Part shown: positions 1-7,200 of the stretch, piece by piece
Layout: the number at the start of each line of letters is the position of its first letter
Position numbering within the stretch: position 1 is the stretch's first letter
NCBI RefSeq assembly: GCF_963677845.1
Contig: NZ_OY782498.1
Span: forward strand, 444,001 to 508,000
Source: an uncultured Pseudodesulfovibrio sp.
GTDB taxonomy: Bacteria > Desulfobacterota > Desulfovibrionia > Desulfovibrionales > Desulfovibrionaceae
DNA: 64,000 nt
Direction: 5' to 3'
The notes under the pieces: generated by a model
What the model was told of the DNA's origin: nothing
Seen by the model: only the letters and a program-made list of their open reading frames with translations
Database searches by the model: none
Translations under genes and position numbers: made by a program

Positions 1-1
1 G

Positions 2-32
2 CCATGCGATATTCCTCCGAATAGTCGCATGG
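2..32. repeat. Hairpin-forming inverted repeat near the left edge
   Basis: CCATGCGA (2-9) pairs with TCGCATGG (25-32), and TATTC (10-14) with GAATA (19-23), around a CTCC loop with one bulged G. No T-tract follows, so it does not look like a normal intrinsic terminator. It lies about 75 bases upstream of the first gene. It could be a dyad operator, a structured leader or part of a repeat that continues off the window. Confidence 0.55.
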
Positions 33-107
33 ATATTTGACTCCTATAAGTCTACAGACTATAAGTATCTATCAGTGCGTGCCGGTGTCGCTAACCAGGA
101 GGAAGTA

Positions 108-410
108 ATGAGCAAAAACCACTTTACATATGTGAATACAGTCGAGGACGGAAAATGCCCGTTTTGCGGCGGATTTGTGCCTCAAGGAGTTTCCGTCTGT
201 GAGAGTTGTCATGCCATGCATGGAGAAAGAATTGATGGCTCCGGCAGCTTCCTGCTTTTGCCCGTGCTGGGAGCGGCCCTGTTCGCTGGTGCGTGGGTTG
301 GTGTTTCTTTGAAGAACGGCTTTTGGGGAGTCGTGACGGGCTTTGCAGTACTCATTCCGTGCGCCATCGGAATTATGAAGCTCTGCATCTCGAAGGGCTG
401 GTTCCGGTAG
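108..410 (+). CDS. Small zinc-ribbon membrane protein
   Basis: A 100-residue protein of unknown function. The N-terminal third has two CxxC pairs (CPFCG and CESCH, about residues 16-35 from this start), the pattern of a treble-clef or zinc-ribbon fold. The rest is two hydrophobic segments typical of a small integral membrane protein, so the ribbon probably sits in the cytoplasm at the membrane. The start at 108 is preferred because an AGGAGG ribosome site lies six bases before it; an in-frame GTG-type start at 75 has no such site. It is convergent with the recombinase gene that ends at 425. Zinc-ribbon/two-TM proteins of this type are common in accessory regions, but I cannot assign a role. 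Confidence 0.65.
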   Translation: MSKNHFTYVNTVEDGKCPFCGGFVPQGVSVCESCHAMHGERIDGSGSFLLLPVLGAALFAGAWVGVSLKNGFWGVVTGFAVLIPCAIGIMKLCISKGWFR

Positions 411-424
411 GAAGCTCTGAGTCC

Positions 425-1459
425 TTATGGTGATTCTGTCGGTCGGTGGGCTCTTGATTTCACCGGCTGAGCTCCTTCGACGTGTCGGAGTCCGCGCCGA
501 ACTCCCTTTTGCCCTTGCCTTGCTATGCCATAATGACCTTGTGTCATATCGGAGCAGTGGCCGAGTGCCAGCGCTATCAGTTCCTTGTCGAGTCGAGCCC
601 TTTTCAGATCGGCGGCAAACTGTTGCCTAAAACTGTATTGGGACACTTTGTCCGCCCAAGTCTTTCCCAGGCCTTTGGTCACTGCTCTTCGGAACGCTTC
701 ACGGAGGGCTCTTTGGCTTGCGGCTGGCCAAAGCTCGACATTCCCTCCTGCTTGTTCGACGATTGAGAACAAGACCTTCTCCATTGGGGTGGACGGTTCA
801 ATCTCCATCGTCCTGACTTTCTGGCCGTAACCGCTGTTCGTTTTCGAGCCGAAGATGGTGGCGATGAGCACGCCATCGTTTATCCTGAGTTGAACTCCCT
901 TTGAAAATTCATCCGGCCTGCATCCGGTAACCGCCAAAGTTGCAACAAGTGGGCGGTGCTGTTTTGCAATGGTCGTATATATTCGCTCCTGCCAATCAGG
1001 GTAGACCCTGTTGAGCCGTCCAAGATACTGTCGTTTCCCTTTGCGAGGCTTCGGATCGAATGGCACTTCATGCGCCGCTTGGAGGCTGTTCCGGTATCTA
1101 GTCCGGGAATAGTCCGGCTTCTGTTCCGCCAGCTTTTCGCAGTCGCGGTGTACTATCCTTTTCAGATGATCGATTTGGTCCTCGGCAGCAGTTTGCGCGT
1201 GTCGTGTCAGTGCCCGAATCTCATCGAGATTTTTTGCTATGCGGGACGCAAGGCCGTGTTGATATGCCCCTTTGAGGACATAGTATCTGCCTTTACTGAT
1301 GGGGGATGAGTTGAGAGCGCGAGTTTCGGTATATTCTTGTGGCGTCAGGTCAGAATCGTCCAGCATGTCGAAGGCGTTGACGTAATCACTCGCCGATCGG
1401 CCGGAGAGCCGTTTGGAGGCAATCTTGATTGCGAGTTGTTTGACCTTTTCATATTGCAT
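425..1459 (-). CDS. Divergent tyrosine recombinase (phage integrase family)
   Basis: A 344-residue protein whose C-terminal half carries the tyrosine recombinase residues in order: Arg181 (in TGCRPDEF), the beta-hairpin Lys206 (GSKTNSG), Arg278 in the second box, His301 (LGHCSD) and the nucleophile Tyr310 (GHYG). The usual HxxR box reads YSFR, so the first His is replaced by Tyr; such changes occur in accessory-element recombinases and do not by themselves mean inactivity. The N-terminal half is basic and helical and could be the core-binding domain. It is not next to a tRNA, unlike the integrase at 16.4 kb. An unusual set of inverted GCGTGAATCACGC-type sites lies directly upstream of its start (1566-1691) and could be its substrate or operator. 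Confidence 0.8.
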   Translation of the reverse strand: MQYEKVKQLAIKIASKRLSGRSASDYVNAFDMLDDSDLTPQEYTETRALNSSPISKGRYYVLKGAYQHGLASRIAKNLDEIRALTRHAQTAAEDQIDHLKRIVHRDCEKLAEQKPDYSRTRYRNSLQAAHEVPFDPKPRKGKRQYLGRLNRVYPDWQERIYTTIAKQHRPLVATLAVTGCRPDEFSKGVQLRINDGVLIATIFGSKTNSGYGQKVRTMEIEPSTPMEKVLFSIVEQAGGNVELWPAASQRALREAFRRAVTKGLGKTWADKVSQYSFRQQFAADLKRARLDKELIALALGHCSDMTQGHYGIARQGQKGVRRGLRHVEGAQPVKSRAHRPTESP

Positions 1460-1523
1460 TTTGTTATTCCCAAAAGAGTATTTTGGTTGTCCGTCTCACC
1501 CCTCTGCCCGCTTTCACCGGGCA

Positions 1524-1540
1524 GCTCCCCTCAAAGGGGA
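1524..1540. repeat. Short perfect hairpin CTCCCC/GGGGAG
   Basis: CTCCCC and GGGGAG flank a TCAAA loop within a GC-rich run that also contains a CCCG...CGGG hairpin just before it (1507-1520). The pair resembles the compact nested hairpins of small non-coding repeat elements. It is in the leader of the recombinase gene and next to the longer repeat at 1547-1634. Confidence 0.4.
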
Positions 1541-1546
1541 GGGGGT

Positions 1547-1634
1547 GGCTTATGGCTTTCCCGAAGCGTGAATCACGCCATTTTTTCGCAGGCTCAAATC
1601 TGTCATGATTCACGCATCGAAAAATCCATAAGCC
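1547..1634. repeat. Long imperfect inverted repeat with GCGTGAATCACGC-type sites
   Basis: The 29-base arms 1547-1575 and 1606-1634 are inverted copies agreeing at about 25 of 29 positions, beginning GGCTTATGG and ending GCGTGAATCA. The left arm runs into a perfect 13-base palindrome GCGTGAATCACGC (1566-1578). A third partial copy, TGCGTGATTCA, lies at 1681-1691. A second hairpin built on ATTCGCGG/CCGCGAAT and GGCAGG/CCTGCC occupies about 1638-1670. This may be a MITE-like element, recombination sites for the adjacent recombinase, or an operator cluster. Confidence 0.55.
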
Positions 1635-1719
1635 TATATTCGCGGTAGGCAGGTCGAGCCTGCCGCGAATAAACAAACTGTGCGTGATTCATTTGATTCA
1701 ATTTCCAATGGTTCAACCT

Positions 1720-1962
1720 TCATTTTTGAAGCCGTAGTTTCATGGTCATAACCTTCTTACGGTCGAGGCCTTCCGAATCAATGAGTCGGTCTAAAAGTCC
1801 CGGCATCTTATCAAGCTCGTCGAAAAGGTCCTGTATCACCACTTCTGCTGCCGCTGAGGTTTGCCCACTTTTCAGGATAGATGACAACTCAGCCTCGGTG
1901 AATTGTTTCTGGTGCCGCAAATTTGCTAATACCGTTGCCGTTTTAATTGGAGAAAAGTTCAT
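1720..1962 (-). CDS. Small hypothetical protein, end of phosphoesterase cassette
   Basis: An 80-residue mostly helical acidic protein with no recognised motif. I chose the ATG at 1962, which lies inside the last codons of the upstream phosphoesterase gene (stop at 1943), giving a 20-base overlap that suggests translational coupling. An upstream start at 2007 is also open but would overlap the phosphoesterase more deeply. It is the last gene of a four-gene minus-strand run beginning at 2874. The downstream end faces the structured region 1547-1691. Confidence 0.5.
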   Translation of the reverse strand: MNFSPIKTATVLANLRHQKQFTEAELSSILKSGQTSAAAEVVIQDLFDELDKMPGLLDRLIDSEGLDRKKVMTMKLRLQK

Positions 1963-2428
1963 AAAGCTGTTGGTAGGAAACAGGGTAAAAGTCGTGACAA
2001 TCAACACCCACGTCTAGGGAGAGGCCAAAGGGTTCGAGTTTGCCGTGAGTATGACCATAGATATGCCAACTTCCGTAGTGGCTTCGTGGCCATACGCGCA
2101 TTGCGTAATGACATACGACAATAAGTTGCTTGTCGACTTGAACCGTATGAATGTCTGGCGCTCGACGTGGCCCCAGCCAGTTGTCATGTGATCCATACAA
2201 AAAAATATGCTTACCGTTGAGCTGACTGATATATCTTTCTTCGACCAGCTCTCGTGTCTTGCAAAAAGCGAAGTCTCCAGCATGAATGACCGTATCTTTT
2301 GCCTTCACAACTTCGTTGTGTCGTCGGATTAGCTCGTCATCCATTTCTTTGACCGATGAAAATGGTCGCTTTTCATACTCCAAAACTTTCATATGCCCAT
2401 AATGTTCATCGGCAGTGAAGAAATACAT
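1943..2428 (-). CDS. Calcineurin-like metallophosphoesterase
   Basis: A 161-residue single-domain metallophosphoesterase. The metal-binding motifs are all visible: D7-x-H9 (ADEHYGH), G51-D52 (HAGDF), H107 (VVCHYAM) and G125-H126-T127-H128. The usual GNHD motif reads GSHD (79-82), so the Asn ligand is replaced by Ser while His81 and Asp82 are kept. It is a cytoplasmic enzyme with no signal peptide. Family members act on phosphodiesters or nucleotides; the substrate here is unknown. A ribosome site GGAG lies before the ATG, and the preceding small gene ends eight bases upstream, so it belongs to the same transcript. Small phosphoesterases of this type are frequent in phages and islands. Confidence 0.88.
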   Translation of the reverse strand: MYFFTADEHYGHMKVLEYEKRPFSSVKEMDDELIRRHNEVVKAKDTVIHAGDFAFCKTRELVEERYISQLNGKHIFLYGSHDNWLGPRRAPDIHTVQVDKQLIVVCHYAMRVWPRSHYGSWHIYGHTHGKLEPFGLSLDVGVDCHDFYPVSYQQLYELFSN

Positions 2429-2436
2429 CCTGTCTC

Positions 2437-2661
2437 CTAAATTTTGCGCCAGCCGGAGACTTTCGCATTCCGGGCACCTTTGTAGACCTCCTGCATTACA
2501 TGCAGAAGCATGTCATCACCGGCCAAGCCCTTGAGCGTGGCAGCCTGGGCCAGCTCATCCAGTTTGGCCAAGATCTCATCACGCCCATAAAGCGCTTTGG
2601 CTAGTCGGTAAATATCGGGCCGCATATGGTGCGTTTCACCCTGAAGCACTACGTCTGGCAT
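2437..2661 (-). CDS. Small hypothetical helical protein
   Basis: A 74-residue protein, not recognised. It is helix-rich and begins with the segment MPDVVLQGETHHMRP. A strong AGGAGGAG ribosome site directly precedes the ATG. It sits nine bases after the ribbon-helix-helix-like gene and eight bases before the phosphoesterase, so all are probably translated from one mRNA. No catalytic or membrane signature is visible. Confidence 0.6.
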   Translation of the reverse strand: MPDVVLQGETHHMRPDIYRLAKALYGRDEILAKLDELAQAATLKGLAGDDMLLHVMQEVYKGARNAKVSGWRKI

Positions 2662-2670
2662 GTTCTCCTC

Positions 2671-2874
2671 CTAGATGTCTGCGGTGAGTTTCGCCCTGAC
2701 TTTGGAATCCTTCCGCGAGAGGTCGTCGAAGAGCATTTCAAGCGCCATTTCGACGAGTTGCGATTTGTTCAAGACCGGGACAGCATCCAGTTTGAGAAGA
2801 AGATACCTTTTCTCAAGGCGGTCAATTGTTTTTTGAGTCAAATAAAAACCGGCTTTGCGTTTACCATTTTTCAT
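2671..2874 (-). CDS. Ribbon-helix-helix-like DNA-binding protein
   Basis: A 67-residue basic protein with a short N-terminal strand (RKAGFYLTQKTIDRL) followed by two helices, including KSQLVEMALEMLFDDL, the usual arrangement of ribbon-helix-helix (CopG/ParG-like) repressors. An AGAGGAA ribosome site precedes the ATG. As the first gene of the four-gene run it is a plausible autoregulator of the cassette, and it could also be an antitoxin-like partner of a downstream product. No cognate toxin is recognisable. Family assignment rests on pattern only. Confidence 0.6.
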   Translation of the reverse strand: MKNGKRKAGFYLTQKTIDRLEKRYLLLKLDAVPVLNKSQLVEMALEMLFDDLSRKDSKVRAKLTADI

Positions 2875-2965
2875 GTGGATTCCTCTTTCTTCTATTCTTC
2901 TGTAGAAGCGTATTTTTTTAAATGAAGAATGTCAAAGAAAACGGAACAGCGAAATATAGCAGTTG

Positions 2966-4066
2966 TTACCTGTAAGAATACGGTAAGTTATTGCTCAGCT
3001 TTTCTTCGTCAAAAGGTAGCCTTTTCGGCCAAGAGAGAGGATTGACTTGATTTGCATATCTTCGACCCCAGGCGATGTATTCATCAAGTTCAGGAGACTG
3101 AGGGGCTATGGTTTGGACTTCATCAAGGAAGGTGTGCAGTTTTTGGGCTAATTCCCATTGCTGCATATGGGCTATAACTTCTTTGCCTTTCAACTCTTCC
3201 AATAACCTCTGGCGTTTTACCTCTTCTGCGAGCTTACGCTGTCTTTCCCATTCGAGTTGTCTGAGTTCCCATTCATGATGGCGTACTGCGATGAGACGGA
3301 AGGTGTTGACCATAGACGGAATGAGATTCTCAATACGTTGAACCTTGCCGTCTTTCCATTCTGACCTTTCGCCGCTGGGCCAACCTCTGACAACCAGGGC
3401 AAGGGTACCTGTGGGAAGAAATTCGTGTCGGGGGTGCCAATGTCGGCGGTTTGAATCTTTGTCTGGCTTGAACTCAACACGTTTTGTTTTCTCATCAATA
3501 CCAATTTCGATATCGTAGCCGTCGACCTTGACGATGGTTTTGGTTTTTTGTTCACCAACATTTAGTGTAGCCTCAAGTCCTTCCTTCTCCAGAGTTTTGA
3601 TAAGGGAATCAAAAATGCTGCATGCCCGATCAACGGAAGCCTTGGTGAGCTGTATATCGAGAATGCGCTTGCTTTTTGAGTAGATAATATTTCGGTCTTC
3701 CCATGGCTTGCCATTCTTCAGGGCCTTACGAGTCGCTTGAACAAGTTTATGAGGGTTATTTAGAGAGCCTGATACGACCTTGGCATGGGGCTCTTCGGCC
3801 TTTTTCTTCTTGACCCTATCGGTGGGCTGAGGCTTTTGTATTTGGCCAACACCTTTCTTTGTGAGCTTTTTTAGTCGGGGTTTTGGGGGAACAGTCTTGC
3901 CGACTTGCTTTTTTGCCCAATACCCCCATGGCGGCTTAGGAATTTCCATTCTCTTGCACCATTTTGCAATGGCTACATCGGATACGCCGAGTTCTTCGGC
4001 CAAGTTAGAGGTGGGGATTGACCAGATGAGGTCAAAGAGTTTTTCACGATTGATTCTAGTATGCAT
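2966..4066 (-). CDS. Helix-turn-helix protein divergent from the restriction-modification gene
   Basis: A 366-residue protein. Residues about 20-40 (LAEELGVSDVAIAKWCKRM) form a convincing helix-turn-helix, followed by the conserved PKPPWGYWAKK motif and a long Lys/Pro-rich linker. The middle part is alpha/beta, and the C-terminal region about 265-330 is strongly helical and charged (probable coiled coil). I know the N-terminal signature from uncharacterised proteins in proteobacterial accessory regions, not from a defined function. It is transcribed away from the large restriction-modification gene, sharing a 175-base control region with two dyad sequences, so a regulatory role like that of restriction controller proteins is possible, though it is much larger than those. 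Confidence 0.65.
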   Translation of the reverse strand: MHTRINREKLFDLIWSIPTSNLAEELGVSDVAIAKWCKRMEIPKPPWGYWAKKQVGKTVPPKPRLKKLTKKGVGQIQKPQPTDRVKKKKAEEPHAKVVSGSLNNPHKLVQATRKALKNGKPWEDRNIIYSKSKRILDIQLTKASVDRACSIFDSLIKTLEKEGLEATLNVGEQKTKTIVKVDGYDIEIGIDEKTKRVEFKPDKDSNRRHWHPRHEFLPTGTLALVVRGWPSGERSEWKDGKVQRIENLIPSMVNTFRLIAVRHHEWELRQLEWERQRKLAEEVKRQRLLEELKGKEVIAHMQQWELAQKLHTFLDEVQTIAPQSPELDEYIAWGRRYANQVNPLSWPKRLPFDEEKLSNNLPYSYR

Positions 4067-4115
4067 GTTGAATTACTCCAATATGTATCGGGTATTAAAG
4101 GGGGCATGCTTTTTG

Positions 4116-4130
4116 CCGATTCAACATCGG
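4116..4130. promoter_or_regulatory. Dyad CCGAT-N5-ATCGG between divergent genes
   Basis: CCGAT (4116-4120) and ATCGG (4126-4130) are inverted around TCAAC. It lies between the HTH gene start (4066) and the restriction-modification gene start (4242), so it is a candidate operator for the HTH protein. No consensus is known to me. Confidence 0.35.
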
Positions 4131-4191
4131 TAGTTGCCGTGTAAGAATTGAACTGGTAGTGGCTTGGTGCTGTATAGAAAATACTTTTGGA

Positions 4192-4203
4192 GCCGAATTC
4201 GGC
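4192..4203. promoter_or_regulatory. Perfect palindrome GCCGAATTCGGC upstream of the RM gene
   Basis: A 12-base perfect palindrome 38 bases before the preferred start of the restriction-modification gene. Its position suits an operator or a site blocking transcription, and it is one of two dyads in this divergent control region. The centre is an EcoRI-type hexamer, so chance palindromy cannot be excluded. Confidence 0.35.
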
Positions 4204-4241
4204 CTTTCATCATAATGAGTTGTGATAATTACGGAGCATCA

Positions 4242-7200
4242 ATGACCGCCCTGCAAAAAATACTTGATACCTACCGAGAAGCCGCTGCCACCGAACGCGA
4301 GAAAGGCACCTACTTTGAGGAACTGACTATCTGCTATCTCAAAAATGAGGCCACCTACAAAGACCTGTACAGCGATGTATGGACGTATGCGGATTGGGCC
4401 GAGCGTGAAGGGTTGGCAAAAAGGGATACCGGCATTGACCTTGTGGCAAAGACGCGAGGCACGGACGAATTTCATGCCATTCAGTGTAAACTCTATGCCG
4501 AGGACCACACGCTCCAAAAGAGCGACATAGACAGCTTCTTTACGGCTTCCGGCAAAAAGTATTTCACAAACCGCATTATCGTTTGCACCACGAATAAGTG
4601 GAGCAAGCCCGCCGAAGACGCCCTCAGCAACCAGCACCCGCCGGTCAACAAAATTGACCTGCACGACCTTGAAAGCAGTCAAATAGACTGGGCGCAATAT
4701 CAGCCGAAGGAAGCTCCTACCCTCAAGCCTCGCAAGGTATTGCGTGAACACCAAAGACTTGCTCTTGAAGCTGTCATAAAAGGCCTGACTACTGCCGACA
4801 GGGGCAAGCTCATTATGGCTTGCGGTACCGGCAAGACCTTTGCCAGCCTCAAAATTGCCGAAAAATTGGCGGGCAAAGGAAAACGGGTCCTGTTCATGGT
4901 GCCGAGCCTCGCCCTTCTCTCCCAGACCCTCACGGAATGGACGCAGGAGTGTGCAACGCCTCTTCATAGCTTTGCCGTCTGTTCCGACAGTGACGTAGGG
5001 AAAAAACGCAAAAAGGATGACGATAGCGTCCAGACCTTCACCCATGAGCTGCGCTATCCCGCCACAACTGCACCCGATAGGCTGGCAAAGGAAATGGAGA
5101 AACGCCATGACGCCCAGCACATGAGCGTGGTTTTTTCCACCTATCATTCCATTGAGGTACTCGGCGTTGCCCAGCATGAATACGGCTTGCCGGAATTCGA
5201 CCTGATTATTTGCGATGAAGCGCACAGGACCACGGGCGCGACCTTTGGGGGGGACGATGAAAGCCATTTCGTCAAGGTCCACGAAAACCGATTCATACAG
5301 GCCGCCAAACGAATCTACATGACGGCCACCCCGCGCATTTATGGCGATAGCGCAAAGGCCACCGCCGAACGGGATGACATTACACTTTGCTCCATGGACA
5401 ATGCAGTGCAGTACGGGAAGACACTGTACACCATCAACTTTTCCGAGGCCGTCAAACTTGGTCTGTTGTGTGATTACAAAGTTTTGGTGCTGGCCGTGGA
5501 AGAGAAACATGTCAGCCGCCGTATTCAAGACCTGCTCAAGGATGGGGATAATCAACTCAGGGTTGACGATGCGGCTAAAATTGTCGGTTGCTGGAAGGCC
5601 CTTTCCAAGCAGGACGTGACCAACGATCTTGTGGACGATGACGCCCCCATGAAACGGGCCGTGGCCTTTTGTCAGGTCATTGATATTCCGACGAAGGCCC
5701 GCACCCACAAGGTCAGCTCACGGAACATTGCGAACATGTTTCAAAAGGTTGTGGAGAGCTACCAGAAGGCCGAAGGCTATGACCTGGCTTCAAGTCTCAA
5801 GTGCGAAGCCGAACATGTGGACGGCTCCATGAACGCCAGCGCGAAAGAGGCGAAGCTCGACTGGCTCCGGGCCGAACTACCTGAAAACACCTGCCGTATT
5901 TTGAGCAACGTCCGTTGCCTTTCCGAAGGCGTGGACGTTCCCGCACTTGATGCCGTCTTGTTCCTTACTCCCCGCAATTCGCAGGTTGACGTGGTCCAGT
6001 CCGTGGGCCGCGTCATGCGCACTACCCCAGACAAAAAGAAAAAGCGCGGGTATGTCATTCTTCCAGTTGTCATTCCAGCAGACATGGAACCCCATGCGGC
6101 CCTAAATGACAATGTGACCTACAAAGTGGTCTGGCAGGTTTTGCAGGCTTTGCGCTCCCACGATGACCGCTTTGACGCCATGGTCAACAAGCTGGATCTT
6201 ATCGGTCAGGACTCCCGCAAAATGGAAGTCATCGCCATTACGGACAGAATCAATGCGAAAACCGCTGCGAAGGAAGGCCAGACCGGCAAGAATGAATACG
6301 GCCTGGGCTCTCCGGAACAGCAACGGCGCGACCCGGAAGCGGTGCAACTCAAGCTTGAAATCGGCGACATTGAACGGGCCATCTATGCCAAGCTGGTACA
6401 GAAATGCGGCAACAGGCATCACTGGGAAGACTGGGCGAATGACATTGCCAAAATCGCACAGACCCACATTGGTCGCATTGAAACCATTCTTGAAGATAAG
6501 TCGCACAAGAAGGAACGTGAAGCTTTTGCGGCTTTCGCCGAGGAGTTAAGGGACGACCTGAATGATAGCATCACTGATGGCGAAGTTATTGAAATGTTGG
6601 CCCAGCATCTCATCACAAAACCAGTCTTTGATGCACTGTTTGAAGGATACAGCTTCGCTGAAAACAATCCCATTTCTCAAGCCATGCAAGGGGTGTTGGA
6701 TGTCTTGCAGGAACATCGTTTGGACAAGGAAGCTGATACGCTTGAAGCATTCTATGACAGCGTGAAACTTCGGGCTGAAGGGATTGAAAACGCGGCTGGC
6801 AAGCAGAAGATCGTTGTTGAGCTATATGAGAAGTTTTTTAAGAATGCTTTCCCCAAAATGACTGATCGCTTAGGCATCGTCTACACACCTGTTGAGGTCG
6901 TGGATTTTATCATCCATAGCGTCAATGATGTGTTGGGAAAAGAATTCGGACAGACCATTGGCAGTGAAGGAGTGCATATTATCGACCCCTTCACTGGCAC
7001 GGGGACATTTATCACACGCCTTCTGCAAAGTGGTTTGATCACTCTCGGTCAGCTTCCACACAAGTACAAGAATGAGATTCACGCCAATGAGATTATCTTA
7101 CTGGCTTATTATATCGCGGCAATCAATATTGAAGCCGTTTACCACACGCTTGTTGGTGGCGAGTACGAGCCGCTTGAAGGGATTTGCCTTACTGACACTT

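Noticed and set aside
4239-5708. Long minus-strand open frame (489 aa) opposite the restriction-modification gene
   Set aside because: It lies wholly antisense to a gene with clear helicase motifs, and its translation has no recognisable domain; it is a codon-bias shadow.
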